The notes: generated from the letters alone by a model not told the origin. A stretch of 64,000 nt of DNA from Tritrichomonas musculus (GCA_039105265.1 JAPFFF010000002.1:4464001-4528000); one strand, 5' to 3'. Positions 26,139 to 36,164 are shown, counted from the stretch's first letter. Made by a program: numbers and translations.

Positions 26139-29100
26139 TTACTCTTTGAATACAGCTAATGTTCTTTCATCAATGATACTTGTAATGATTCCAACAGTCA
26201 TACGTTTTATTTTTGATGTTATTGCTGTCTCTCCTGAAAGAACTTTCAGCTTATTGTCTTCATTATCGATAAACACCTCATCACCGATTGAATAACATGA
26301 TGAATCATTAACTTTGCAAATGTAATCGCCATGACTTGCGAATGTGATACAATTATTTTTGTCATCGATTCTCACACATATACCGACATATTCTTTCCAT
26401 GTTCCTGATGTCTTTACACTACAAATACAATCAGTTGTATCATCTGCTGTTGATGGTTTCCATTCATCACCAACATGTTTGTAAACCTTACCTGTCATAT
26501 ACACTGGAGAACCAACAACGAAATCACTAACAGAGTTCATTGATGATTCAATCGGAGAGTAATGTGTGATTGTATTTGAACCGTTTGATGTTATCTTGCC
26601 AGAAACATGTAAATTTGAATCAATTGTTGTATTTCTTGCAGTACCAAACATGCTAAATGATTGAAATCTATGACCATCAACATATATAAATACTTCACCA
26701 GTATCAGCAGTTTTTGAAGACCTATACATAAAGACAGTATTATAAGTATCATTATATCCAAATCTAAATAAAGCAAGTGTATTAGAATCAATAGAACTAA
26801 AGAAACTTGCAATATTACTTTCGGTACTATTAATTGTTAATGAACCATCATTATTTTTTGATACATAACCCGACAAATCGACAGGTTCAGGAATTTCACT
26901 CTTCACTTGGTCAATAGCACGGGTCAATTCTGTTTTCAATACAAAGTTATCATTCACATATTTCACCGAAGTAATCATATTATCGTTCACAGGTCGGATG
27001 CTGATTAATGTGATAGACGCATCATATATATTGGTTAGTGTATCATCCGCAGCTCTCAATGAAACGATATGGGTATTATAATTAATATTTATTAATTCAT
27101 TGCTTGTTGATTTGTAAATCATATTCAAACTTTTATATAAACTGTATTCGTATTCAACTTCTTCATATGATGCATCATCAGCATTTCGTTTGAATTTGAC
27201 GATAATATTTTTGGTTGTGAATACTCTTCTTATATCATCATCAGGAACTACACAACCACTTTCATTCTGTGTACATTGAATTGTGATTTGTTCTGGATTT
27301 TCATCAACAACATTTGCAGTTTTAATAAATGGTGATTCGATTTGTGCTTTAATGACGTTGATTAACCATTGAGTATTGCCACTTGAATTACACAACATAA
27401 ATTCGCCACGGTCATACCATACAATAGATAATCCATTATCTAACATCATTCTATACCCTCTCATATATTTTTCATAAGGCTTGAATATCAAATCAAAATG
27501 TTGAATATTGTTAATGTAATCCTTGTTAGAACCCCAATTAACATCAAATATCACATGTATATCGGTTTCTGGTAAGTATGGTTTTACAAATATATAATCA
27601 CGAACGGGATTCGGATATTCAATATTCAATTCAGTTCCGTATAATGCAGTACTCAATGCAGATTCATTAACCAAATCAGTTGGAATTGTTGGTATATCTG
27701 TTTTCAATGCATACTTATCTAATTCATAAGCCAATTCATCTTCATCAACAAACTTCTCATCAGCTTGTGCACTAGAATAATATGGTGTCAAGTCAACAGG
27801 TTCTGGTATATCCGTCTTCAAAGCATAATTGTTTGACACATATCTAGCTGAATAAGCGTTTCTGTCTGTTGGTTCGATAGTTTTGGTAATTGAACACGAT
27901 AAAACTTCTGGTGTATCGCCAGTTCCTGGATTGATTAATTCATGGCTGTCATACAAAAACCAAATACTTGAATCACTTCCTTCGATACGCATTATCTGAG
28001 AGGGTTGTTCGTCATCATCGTCATTGTACGAATAGTCTACATGAACATAATGACCCGTATAAAAACTGTTTGATGAAACAATATCCAACCCGTATTGCTC
28101 AATCATTTCATGATATGTGTTGTAATCCAAATCAGGAATTGTATTATTGACGATTTCGAATTGAATTGTTGTTTGACCCTCAATAATTTCTGGGATTTCA
28201 CTCTTCATTGCATATTTTCCTTCTGCAACTGTTTTCGTTTCATACTTATCTAATTCATAAGCCAATTCATCCTCATCGACGAACTTCTCATCAGCTTGTG
28301 CACTAGTATAATACGGTGTCAAATCAACAGGTTCAGGTATATCACTCTTCAATGCTAATTCATCATTTGTTTCTGCTAATGTTATTGTTATTGGAAGGTA
28401 TTGATATCTATCATAAATTGCTCCACTAACTTCATCCCACACTAATTCAAAATACTCCCCTTCACTTTCAAATCCTTCAGCTTCATGTTGTTTAACGTTA
28501 TATTCATCATCAGCATATAATTCATTTGTCTTGAATCTGATATCAAAATGGAATATATTACCACTATTGTCTAATTTATAACCAACCAAATGTGTTCCTT
28601 CTTTGAACGGTAAAACGTGAGATGTATCCATTCCGTTTTCTTCATATTCTTCTGGTACTGGACCTATATTAGGAAACATATATGTCTTGATTTCAATTGT
28701 GTATTCAGTTGATACATTCAAATTATCTCTCGTGATGTAATTCTTCAAATCATCTTTTGGAACATATCGTTCGGCACAATCATCCAAAGCCGATTGAAGA
28801 CCTTCATTAACTGCTATACTTGTTAAACACATTGATGCTTTAGCTGATAATGGTTTATCATCTTCAGCCATCAATTTCTGAAACATTTCTTCTGATAATT
28901 GTTCTTTTATGTTCAATCGCAACTCACTATTTTTGAGTACTTCTGGTATTTCACTCTTCAATGCATAATTCGTTAAATCAACAGGTTCAGGTATATCAGT
29001 TGATAAAGCATAATTGTTGATAACATAATCACGCAATCCGTTAACTGCTTCATTCAATTGTTCCTTAGTGATTCCATTTCCGTTTGAAATCCCTACGTTT

Positions 29101-29219
29101 CCGTTCGATGTATCACCTTTGATAACATAATTATCGACATATCTTTTAATGTATTCGTTAATCAATCCGTCAATAGTATTTGTTTTTGTTATGTGTCCGC
29201 TCTGCTCAATCGTAAACAT
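26139..29219 (-). CDS. Fibre-like protein, 1026 aa (E4)
   Basis: Starts M-F-T-I-E-Q-S-G-H. The shaft alternates spacer blocks of the type I-P-E-P-V-D-L-T-P-Y-Y-T-S-A-Q-A-D-E-K-F and Y-E-L-D-K-Y-E-T-K-T-V-A-E-G-K-Y-A with unrelated domains of about 90-150 residues, at least three of them. The head begins Y-V-S-K-N-N-D-G-S-L-T-I-N (about 800), a type shared with E5 but not with E1 or E6. The shared C-terminal domain starts T-I-T-H-Y-S-P-I-E. The modular, repeat-rich plan suits a trimeric attachment fibre. No signal peptide or membrane span is seen. Confidence 0.7.
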   Translation of the reverse strand: MFTIEQSGHITKTNTIDGLINEYIKRYVDNYVIKGDTSNGNVGISNGNGITKEQLNEAVNGLRDYVINNYALSTDIPEPVDLTNYALKSEIPEVLKNSELRLNIKEQLSEEMFQKLMAEDDKPLSAKASMCLTSIAVNEGLQSALDDCAERYVPKDDLKNYITRDNLNVSTEYTIEIKTYMFPNIGPVPEEYEENGMDTSHVLPFKEGTHLVGYKLDNSGNIFHFDIRFKTNELYADDEYNVKQHEAEGFESEGEYFELVWDEVSGAIYDRYQYLPITITLAETNDELALKSDIPEPVDLTPYYTSAQADEKFVDEDELAYELDKYETKTVAEGKYAMKSEIPEIIEGQTTIQFEIVNNTIPDLDYNTYHEMIEQYGLDIVSSNSFYTGHYVHVDYSYNDDDDEQPSQIMRIEGSDSSIWFLYDSHELINPGTGDTPEVLSCSITKTIEPTDRNAYSARYVSNNYALKTDIPEPVDLTPYYSSAQADEKFVDEDELAYELDKYALKTDIPTIPTDLVNESALSTALYGTELNIEYPNPVRDYIFVKPYLPETDIHVIFDVNWGSNKDYINNIQHFDLIFKPYEKYMRGYRMMLDNGLSIVWYDRGEFMLCNSSGNTQWLINVIKAQIESPFIKTANVVDENPEQITIQCTQNESGCVVPDDDIRRVFTTKNIIVKFKRNADDASYEEVEYEYSLYKSLNMIYKSTSNELININYNTHIVSLRAADDTLTNIYDASITLISIRPVNDNMITSVKYVNDNFVLKTELTRAIDQVKSEIPEPVDLSGYVSKNNDGSLTINSTESNIASFFSSIDSNTLALFRFGYNDTYNTVFMYRSSKTADTGEVFIYVDGHRFQSFSMFGTARNTTIDSNLHVSGKITSNGSNTITHYSPIESSMNSVSDFVVGSPVYMTGKVYKHVGDEWKPSTADDTTDCICSVKTSGTWKEYVGICVRIDDKNNCITFASHGDYICKVNDSSCYSIGDEVFIDNEDNKLKVLSGETAITSKIKRMTVGIITSIIDERTLAVFKE

Positions 29220-29241
29220 TCAATTTATTAGAAACTAAACA
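29220..29241. promoter_or_regulatory. Ultra-short divergent promoter, E4
   Basis: Twenty-two bp (TCAATTTATTAGAAACTAAACA around the gap) separate the fibre and 764-aa start codons. The identical spacer occurs at 54,718-54,739 and 63,872-63,893. Confidence 0.65.
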
Positions 29242-31536
29242 ATGTCAAAACAAGATAAAAATAATTCATCTGATAGCTTTGAATTAGATTTAAGTAATAT
29301 TGATGATGAAACTATATTTGATAGTGAGGTATCTAAACCTGATGATGATGAAGAACTAGAGGACCCGATAGATTATTTTAAGAACACGTTTCTCAGTACA
29401 TACAAACTAGAACACCCCAATGATTTAATTAATTTGTTGTATCAAATACAAAACAATGAATATACAGGAAGAAGTGTGGGAAAGATTCGTGAAATGAAAG
29501 TCAAGTTTCGTCGATTTGTTTCATTGATGAACAAAATCAATGCTGGTATTAAAAGTAAAGGCAATCAATTCCTTAGTTTAAAAGAGTACACAACAGATAA
29601 AAAAAGTCTTGATATCATTATCAATTACTTTAATATTGTTGTCAATGATGATTTAAATTATAGCTCTGACGGTTTTCGTTCATCACCCATCAAACCACCG
29701 AGAAAGAGTCAAACACCACAAACCAACAAAGGAAGAAGAAAGAGAACAAGCATACATGAACCAACACTTGATACTAATAAACGAAGAACACCAAGAAGAA
29801 AACGCATAACTCCGAGTGATTCTGATGAAAATGACTCGACAATACAATTGCCTAAAGACAGTGAAGATTCATTAATTAATATAACATTAAGCGAATCAGA
29901 TTCTGAGTCATTAATATTGAAAAACGATGATTTATCTGATTCTTTTATTGAACCATCAAAGGAACACAATAAAAATAATTTTTCAACTAATAAAATGGCA
30001 GACGACAACAACAATAATAACGGACCTCTTCAATCATTATATGATGATGAATTAGATGATTGGCATGATGATGATGAAGCAGCAACCGAAGCATACAGAT
30101 ATACAAAAACACCTGCAAAACAACCATACAGATATGTTGATAATGAAGAAGAAGCACAAGAAATTAAATCACCTTTTGCAAGGAAATACAAAGGATATGC
30201 AGAAGATAACAAAGCAGATGCTGAAATACTTGATGAATTAATAAGAAATGCAAAGCAACCCTCAAAGAATACTCGCGGACGTCGTGATAAAAAAGATATG
30301 CCTCTTGTTAACTCAACATTAAAGGATTCATTTGACAAGCTTGAAATACCTCGGGTTGGTGGTAATATATCCTATTACAGAGATAAATTTATTGATATGA
30401 TTATTAACGGAAACTTCAGAATCAAATACATTCCGAATGCAGCTTGTCGTGATACAGCTATTGAATACTGTAAGAATTCAGTTGATAAAGACGGTAAACC
30501 AAGATATCGTTTATTACCAGAAAATGCCAAAGACCCGTTAGGAAACTCAATAACAGACTTGAACGGTGATAAAGTTGATGATGTTGTTTTAATTGATAGG
30601 AACGGTAATCCTTCAATCATTAACGGATACAAGCTTGTATTTGCTTCTCCTTACAAGAAAGTTTGGAAATCTGTTATTAAAACAAAACAAGAAAGAAAAG
30701 AAATGCCGTTCAATAAATGGATTCAATCATTATTTGATAAAGATATCAAGAAAATTGATTGGGATGCTGGTCAATACAAATTAACAAAGGGAAAAGAAAT
30801 GCAAGAGCTAGAAAATTATTACGGTCCTATGGGTCTGGGAAAAGCAAGAGTCAGCAAACGTATTACACCAAGTTCTTATTGGTCATCAATCTTTTCTAAA
30901 GTCTGGAAAGTGTATTGGAATGACGAACAATTCTTTGTATTATCTCCTTTGAAGAAACTCATCAATTACCTTGCTGTATCAAATATGTTATTTGCTTATC
31001 TCTTTGATGCTCCTTTCAAAGAAATCATTCAAGACAATAAGTTCAATGGAAAGATATTAACATATGAACAATGGACATATTGGAAACAACAGAACAATAA
31101 AGAATATGTTTCAGTATTAGGAAAGAATGTTCAATCATATGTTGAGAAGATTATTGATAAAGCTATTGATATCACATCAGGAGAATTAAAGGCTGAACCA
31201 AGTCAATGGGGTAAACAATTTACTGAATTAATGCATTACATTGATTATGTTGTCTTTGGTGTTGGTTTCAATGTTGATGTAAGTAAGCAAGAAGGATATA
31301 ACAGGTTGAAACGAAATGCAGAAGGAATTAAAGAAGCAACGCCAGAAGATATTAAGAACGTTAAAGATAATTTCATTAAACGAATCTCTGCAGCAATAGA
31401 AAGAGATATATATCCAAATTGTGGATACACAGCATTCAAAGCACAACTCAAAGAAAGCAAATTGCAGAACAAAAATAAATATGATAATTTTGCTGTTAAT
31501 CTTAAACCATTACATCAAAGAATGAATAATGAATAA
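29242..31536 (+). CDS. Large conserved Polinton protein, 764 aa (E4)
   Basis: Three parts. Residues 1-200 (F-K-N-T-F-L-S-T-Y-K-L-E-H-P, then basic R-R-T-P-R-R-K-R-I-T-P-S-D-S-D-E) are shared with E6 only. About 200-370 is Asp/Asn-rich linker, with an internal Met (N-K-M-A-D-D-N-N-N) that may be an older start. About 375-764 is the conserved core with I-I-N-G-N-F-R-I-K-Y-I-P, D-L-N-G-D-K-V-D-D and S-P-Y-K-K-V-W-K. The core's calcium-loop-like motif suggests a structural role; unproven. The stop abuts the convergent 371-aa gene. Confidence 0.75.
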   Translation: MSKQDKNNSSDSFELDLSNIDDETIFDSEVSKPDDDEELEDPIDYFKNTFLSTYKLEHPNDLINLLYQIQNNEYTGRSVGKIREMKVKFRRFVSLMNKINAGIKSKGNQFLSLKEYTTDKKSLDIIINYFNIVVNDDLNYSSDGFRSSPIKPPRKSQTPQTNKGRRKRTSIHEPTLDTNKRRTPRRKRITPSDSDENDSTIQLPKDSEDSLINITLSESDSESLILKNDDLSDSFIEPSKEHNKNNFSTNKMADDNNNNNGPLQSLYDDELDDWHDDDEAATEAYRYTKTPAKQPYRYVDNEEEAQEIKSPFARKYKGYAEDNKADAEILDELIRNAKQPSKNTRGRRDKKDMPLVNSTLKDSFDKLEIPRVGGNISYYRDKFIDMIINGNFRIKYIPNAACRDTAIEYCKNSVDKDGKPRYRLLPENAKDPLGNSITDLNGDKVDDVVLIDRNGNPSIINGYKLVFASPYKKVWKSVIKTKQERKEMPFNKWIQSLFDKDIKKIDWDAGQYKLTKGKEMQELENYYGPMGLGKARVSKRITPSSYWSSIFSKVWKVYWNDEQFFVLSPLKKLINYLAVSNMLFAYLFDAPFKEIIQDNKFNGKILTYEQWTYWKQQNNKEYVSVLGKNVQSYVEKIIDKAIDITSGELKAEPSQWGKQFTELMHYIDYVVFGVGFNVDVSKQEGYNRLKRNAEGIKEATPEDIKNVKDNFIKRISAAIERDIYPNCGYTAFKAQLKESKLQNKNKYDNFAVNLKPLHQRMNNE

Positions 31537-32652
31537 TTAATTTAAATCAAAACCTCCATTATTGTTATTATTATTATTATTTTTGTCATTTGGGTCTGAA
31601 ACGATTCTAAAACTATAACGTTTTGTTGATTGTGGTTGTTTCTTCTGGTCTTGCTGATTATCAAGTGAAGTTGACAAGTCTTCAAAAGTATCATTATTTA
31701 TGTTTTGTTGTCGTTCAGAATAATTTGATGTCTTATTAGGATTTGGTGTTTCAAAATAAAAGCCTTGTGATTGATTTTGATTTCTTACATGCCAATCGTC
31801 TTCAATTTCCATAGGTTCATAGCTTGTTGGATAATTTGGTTTTGTACTTATGGCTGATGCTGAAAAATGAACTTTGTTATCATTTTCTTTTGATTTATGC
31901 TTTCTTGGTGGATTGGGAGTTAATGATTTAATATTTTCTGTTGTTTCATTTGCTGTTGTTTCGTTATCGGGTTTTATATTTGGTTTGAATATAGGATATT
32001 CAGTGAATATAGTATCATTTCGAAAACCTAAATGTGCAGGTTTCTTCGGTTTATAATTCGTATTTTGATTTAAATCGTTCATTGTTTGTATTCTAATATC
32101 ATTGGTGTCAGAACCTGGTTCTGTGTTATCATAGAAATCAATTATCGGTATTAAGTTTGGATTATCATAAACGGTGAATGATATATATGTTTTATTTGCA
32201 TTAGGATTATAACCTGTATCAGCTGCAGTAATTATATTATTAAATGCATTCATGAATACCTCATAAGTAAAAGCGAAATTTACTCTATTAAAATAAGCTT
32301 CACCATCATATTCTACATAATAATTTGTTATATCTTTAGGTGTGTTATCATTTAATAATACAAATACAGGTTCTTGAAATCCTGGTAGTATCTTTCGTAT
32401 AAATATGTATGACGGACTATAAATTCCATCACCAATTAAATATAACATCCATGCAGGTCTAGTCGTTAATGTTGTACCTTTATAAATACTTTGAACTTGC
32501 CTCGGAAATGTAAAAGTTGATGGAAAAATATAAATTGACCTTGATTCAGTAGTCGTAATCATAGCAAATGCAATCGGTGCTACACCATTAATTTTATAAT
32601 TACTCATATCAGCCAATTGATTCGGATTTAAATAAAATACATGAGAATCCAT
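31537..32652 (-). CDS. Cargo-slot protein, 371 aa (E4)
   Basis: Not recognised. The first about 180 residues look globular and beta-rich (M-D-S-H-V-F-Y-L-N-P-N-Q-L-A-D, I-Y-I-F-P-S-T-F-T-F-P, Y-V-E-Y-D-G-E-A-Y-F). The remainder is polar and disordered, ending in an Asn run. It contains P-P-R-K-H-K, as in the E1 gene in the same slot. E6 has an unrelated-looking 176-aa gene here. The beta-rich front next to integrase and capsid genes could be a minor virion protein, though similarity to known penton proteins cannot be shown. Confidence 0.65.
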   Translation of the reverse strand: MDSHVFYLNPNQLADMSNYKINGVAPIAFAMITTTESRSIYIFPSTFTFPRQVQSIYKGTTLTTRPAWMLYLIGDGIYSPSYIFIRKILPGFQEPVFVLLNDNTPKDITNYYVEYDGEAYFNRVNFAFTYEVFMNAFNNIITAADTGYNPNANKTYISFTVYDNPNLIPIIDFYDNTEPGSDTNDIRIQTMNDLNQNTNYKPKKPAHLGFRNDTIFTEYPIFKPNIKPDNETTANETTENIKSLTPNPPRKHKSKENDNKVHFSASAISTKPNYPTSYEPMEIEDDWHVRNQNQSQGFYFETPNPNKTSNYSERQQNINNDTFEDLSTSLDNQQDQKKQPQSTKRYSFRIVSDPNDKNNNNNNNNGGFDLN

Positions 32653-32664
32653 TTTGAATAGTCA

Positions 32665-33015
32665 TTAATAAATCAAAAGACAACTGAATATAAATGATTC
32701 AGGTTCAATAACGTTTCCTTTCATATCTGTGAACCATAAATGATATTCTTTTTTTGTGTTGTTCAGACACTCATATTTTCTGTATTTGGTTTGTCGTCTG
32801 TTAGCAAGCATAATGAAATGGTCACAGAAAGGCATGAATTCAACTATATCTGAATGAACCATCAAATCACCGACAATATGTTGATTGACAACAGCCCCAC
32901 AATACTGAACAACAATGTACTTCTTGTTGCGACTATAAACGAAATCATCAGGAAGATTAAAATCTTTTGATTGTGTGTGATAGTATCGTTTTGTGATTGG
33001 TTGTTTAGCTTTCAT
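32665..33015 (-). CDS. Integrase-linked small beta-rich protein, 116 aa (E4)
   Basis: Conserved in E3, E4 and E6. Key parts are K-R-Y-Y-H-T-Q-S-K-D-F, V-V-Q-Y-C-G-A-V-V-N-Q-H-I, H-S-D-I-V-E-F-M-P-F-C and a last strand pair L-W-F-T-D-M-K-G-N-V-I-E-P, then F-I-F-S-C-L-L-I-Y. The ending resembles closing strands of small virion beta proteins in Polintons, which is a weak comparison. Its start overlaps the integrase stop by 11 bp, indicating co-transcription. Confidence 0.7.
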   Translation of the reverse strand: MKAKQPITKRYYHTQSKDFNLPDDFVYSRNKKYIVVQYCGAVVNQHIVGDLMVHSDIVEFMPFCDHFIMLANRRQTKYRKYECLNNTKKEYHLWFTDMKGNVIEPESFIFSCLLIY

Positions 33016-34084
33016 TTTGCGTTTTATAAGTCAAAAAGAATACTTTATAATCATCATTCAAAGCATCTATTGATGAACAAACATATTTTGTGTACATGAT
33101 TGGAACTGTTATTATTGTTTTGTTCTTCAGTGTTTTGTTAGTTTGACGCAAAGGATTTAATAGTTTACATTTAACGTTTCCTGATTCATAACAAATGAAT
33201 TCAGCAAGTTCATTGAATACTCTTCTTCGCTTTTCATGTTTCTTTTCTGTTTTTCCGTAATCGGTGTGAATGAGTATTATATTTTTGGGTTTATATGACA
33301 GAAGACCTTTAAATCGTTGTTTTTGTTGAATCTCTTTCAATTGCATTGATTTGGCTCTTATGTACTGCCATTCAAGGTCGCGGTCATCTTGCATCTGTTG
33401 AGGTGTTAGATAAATGTATTTTGATTGTCGTTTGTCAAGGTATTCATCAGTTTCTTCGTCAAATGATGTGTATAAAGGATTCAATAAACGAAGAGATGCA
33501 TGAGGCGTGTTATTGTACCATTCAACCGTTTGTTGTATCAATACATTGTTTGTCATTCGTTGTTGTGATTGACCGAAAGCATTTCGTAATGTTCTGATTA
33601 CTGCATCGACACATTTATGTGCATTCGTGAAAGGTGAATCATCAATGATTAACTTTATTTTGTTTGGTGCTTTGAATTTAATTGTGTGTTTGTCTAATTG
33701 ATATCTTTGCTCTTCACCGTTGCAATAACTTTTGAATGCATTTGATATAAAAGCCTTTTCACCATCACATTTAATTGTTTCAATTCTGATATTTCTTTTA
33801 TTGACTAGTTTATCAATTACTTTGATTACATAATACTCAGACTTGTAATCAATTGGTTCAACAATTAGGTATTTGGTGTTTACATTGATTATTACTAAAT
33901 AAGCTTTATTTAATGCAAACATTATATCAATTTCGTACGCATACGGTTCAAATGAGAAGTCAGGTTTTGATAGTTTCTTTACTGTCTTCAATTGGTAATC
34001 CTTAATATAGGGCTCGGTTTTAATGCCCGTGTCTTTGATGTACTTGTATTTAGATTTGAAAGGATAGTTGATTGATTCATTCAT
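33005..34084 (-). CDS. INT: Retroviral-type (rve) integrase, 359 aa (E4)
   Basis: Inserts the element; Polinton integrases leave 6-bp duplications, as seen around E6. The RNase H-like core shows Y-E-I-D-I-M-F, I-K-C-D-G-E and V-D-A-V-I-R-T-L-R, where many integrases have V-E-x3-R-T-L. The Asp is the same in E3, E4 and E6, so it is a family trait. The N-terminus is about 12 residues shorter than in E3 and E6. No chromodomain or N-terminal zinc finger is evident. Confidence 0.88.
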   Translation of the reverse strand: MNESINYPFKSKYKYIKDTGIKTEPYIKDYQLKTVKKLSKPDFSFEPYAYEIDIMFALNKAYLVIINVNTKYLIVEPIDYKSEYYVIKVIDKLVNKRNIRIETIKCDGEKAFISNAFKSYCNGEEQRYQLDKHTIKFKAPNKIKLIIDDSPFTNAHKCVDAVIRTLRNAFGQSQQRMTNNVLIQQTVEWYNNTPHASLRLLNPLYTSFDEETDEYLDKRQSKYIYLTPQQMQDDRDLEWQYIRAKSMQLKEIQQKQRFKGLLSYKPKNIILIHTDYGKTEKKHEKRRRVFNELAEFICYESGNVKCKLLNPLRQTNKTLKNKTIITVPIMYTKYVCSSIDALNDDYKVFFLTYKTQNES

Positions 34085-34115
34085 TTGAATCGCAAAAATA
34101 AAGCATTAATTTATG

Positions 34116-34146
34116 AAGGAACTCTGTTCCCTTTTGCAAAGCAAAA
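34116..34146. repeat. Double-hairpin repeat between capsid and integrase (E4)
   Basis: Read on the minus strand: TTTTGC-TTT-GCAAAA, then AAGGGAACAGAGTTCCTT. Same plan as the coding copies in ATPase and polymerase. Confidence 0.7.
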
Positions 34147-34171
34147 TGATTATTTAATGAAATCATTATTT

Positions 34172-36115
34172 TTATTCATTTGCTTGACTTCCTTGTGGAG
34201 ATTCGTCATCAACGTAAACCAATCCGTCAAGAGATAGTTTAAAGTAAGAGTCCCTAGTTATCCATAATTGAGTCGGAGGAGGTTTGACAATGGTTCCATC
34301 TGGTTCAACAACATTGAAATATGTGTCATCATCTCCTGTATATATTGGTTGCCCATTGACTTGTATCTGAACGTTTCCGAAACCTCCATCAAGTCCGTCA
34401 TAACAATATCCTGCACTTGCTCGTTCTGTTTGAATGTTGAATACAAATGATGTTGCATCACTGATTGTGTTGTTGTATCTCTTACCGTTAGCGTCATTCT
34501 TTGGCATTGTCATCGAATCCTCAAATTCCTTTGTGCATGAAAGAGTGATTGCATCTAAATCACCAGCCGTTAATTGATTTTCAAAGAATCGTGCACCAAT
34601 GGTTGAAACGTTTTCGTCTGGGAAGTTCTTTCCACCAATATTCAAGAAACAGTTTTGATAAACTGGATTTTCAAAGACAGTTAAATCATTATGATGCTTT
34701 GGAAACATGATTGATAAATTAGTTGCATTGATTAATGGGATATTCAATGTTGACTTGATTCCGTTTGCTGCTGGAGCGATTGGAAAAGCATGATAATCAA
34801 CTTTTTGTGAAGGAATGATTAAACCTTGTCTTAAAATGTCTTCAATTCCTTGTCTTGTAGCTTCACAAACACCAAAGCCTTGCATATTAGATTTACAAGC
34901 TGTGATGGTCATTCGATTAACTGTTAATGTTGCTGTTTGTTTTGAATAATGAGCGCTCATCAACTTGTTGGCTTCAGTTTTAGATACAAAGTTAACGTAA
35001 ACATGACCTGCATGTGATGGTTGAGGTAATTTACCATGTTCTTTGGTATAATGGGCTTGACAAATTGCTTTATTATCATCAGTCTTTTCAATTCCAAGTT
35101 CAGTAAATTCATCATCAGTAAAGCTAAATATTAATGAACAATTTTCAATCAGTTCATCGAAATCACCTCCAGATGCAGATACGTATTGTTCTCTAACTTC
35201 ATACTTCAATTGATATTTCGTTGGTGTTGGTTCAGGTGATGGTGGGTCTGGATTGTCTCCAGGTCCTGGAATCACTGCTTGATTACCAATTTGTGTGAAT
35301 TGATGTTTGAGGTGTCCTCGTGCTTTGATTTCCTTTAGTCTGTTTAATTCTTCCATCGATATTGAATCATTATCTTCAAGAAATACTTTCGCTTCTGCAA
35401 CTGTGTAAGGGTCTAATACTGCCCAAACAAGACCAGCGGGACTAACTTGAAAACGAATTGATAAATCACCAATGATTCCGTTAGGGAATAAATCGAATGC
35501 TTGTAATGCGAGCAAATCATCAAAAGGAACATTCAAATCAAATTCGACTTCGCTTCTTCCTGTGTTCTTAAATGAATTCAAGTTGACATAAGCTCCTGCA
35601 TGTGTCTGTGAATAGTTGCTAATGTTTTCCCACAATGAATGAACGAATCTGCGACGTTTCTTCTCGGCTTCTGGTTTAACTGAAGAATATAAGAAGCCCT
35701 CACGAATGCATTCATTCTGTTGGTATCCGACATTGACATTATTATGAAGAATCTCTAACCTGTCAAACAACTGGTTTGATGATTTGAAACCGACAAACAG
35801 TTTGTACAAGTTGTTGGGGTCATTGATTTCATTTAATTTACTCATATCTGTATTCAATGACAAATCTAATTTAACGTGAAATGTTAAGAAACCTTTATCA
35901 ATATCACTTATGAAGTGGTCAGGATGTGTTAAACTTATTTGCGAATATTGTCCTTGATGAAATGGAGCTGGTTGGTCATGACAGTCAACAGTTCTAAATG
36001 AAAATGAACGCGTACCGTCATTGACATTAATCATGTTTCTCATCTCTTCAAATGCATGAAGAACGTTTCCTGTTTCAGTGCGAAGATTATGGGCTCTCTC
36101 GTTTCTGTATAACAT
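34172..36115 (-). CDS. MCP: Major capsid protein, probable double jelly-roll, 647 aa (E4)
   Basis: Size and position fit the Polinton major capsid protein. The sequence is strand-rich with few helices. Conserved blocks include F-S-F-R-T-V-D-C-H-D-Q-P-A-P, D-R-L-E-I-L-H-N-N-V-N-V-G-Y, L-N-I-P-L-I-N-A-T-N-L, F-P-K-H-H-N-D-L-T-V-F-E-N and G-Y-C-Y-D-G-L-D-G-G-F-G-N-V-Q-I. A Pro-rich linker near 295-305 (P-G-P-G-D-N-P-D-P-P-S-P-E-P-T-P) separates the halves, plausibly the two jelly rolls. TCATAA abuts the start codon. Divergent from the 84-aa gene. Confidence 0.82.
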   Translation of the reverse strand: MLYRNERAHNLRTETGNVLHAFEEMRNMINVNDGTRSFSFRTVDCHDQPAPFHQGQYSQISLTHPDHFISDIDKGFLTFHVKLDLSLNTDMSKLNEINDPNNLYKLFVGFKSSNQLFDRLEILHNNVNVGYQQNECIREGFLYSSVKPEAEKKRRRFVHSLWENISNYSQTHAGAYVNLNSFKNTGRSEVEFDLNVPFDDLLALQAFDLFPNGIIGDLSIRFQVSPAGLVWAVLDPYTVAEAKVFLEDNDSISMEELNRLKEIKARGHLKHQFTQIGNQAVIPGPGDNPDPPSPEPTPTKYQLKYEVREQYVSASGGDFDELIENCSLIFSFTDDEFTELGIEKTDDNKAICQAHYTKEHGKLPQPSHAGHVYVNFVSKTEANKLMSAHYSKQTATLTVNRMTITACKSNMQGFGVCEATRQGIEDILRQGLIIPSQKVDYHAFPIAPAANGIKSTLNIPLINATNLSIMFPKHHNDLTVFENPVYQNCFLNIGGKNFPDENVSTIGARFFENQLTAGDLDAITLSCTKEFEDSMTMPKNDANGKRYNNTISDATSFVFNIQTERASAGYCYDGLDGGFGNVQIQVNGQPIYTGDDDTYFNVVEPDGTIVKPPPTQLWITRDSYFKLSLDGLVYVDDESPQGSQANE

Positions 36116-36121
36116 TTATGA
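36116..36121 (-). promoter_or_regulatory. Inr-like TCATAA before capsid gene (E4)
   Basis: On the minus strand TCATAAATG; the 49-bp gap to the divergent 84-aa gene must hold both promoters. Confidence 0.5.
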
Positions 36122-36164
36122 TTGAATAAAAAGGAAATAAAACACTTTTATCATTAATTAAATT

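Noticed and set aside
26591-26812. 73-codon frame identical in E4 and E5 (39,201-39,422)
   Set aside because: Identity comes from the conserved fibre head DNA in another frame; the product is a low-complexity Leu/Ile string.
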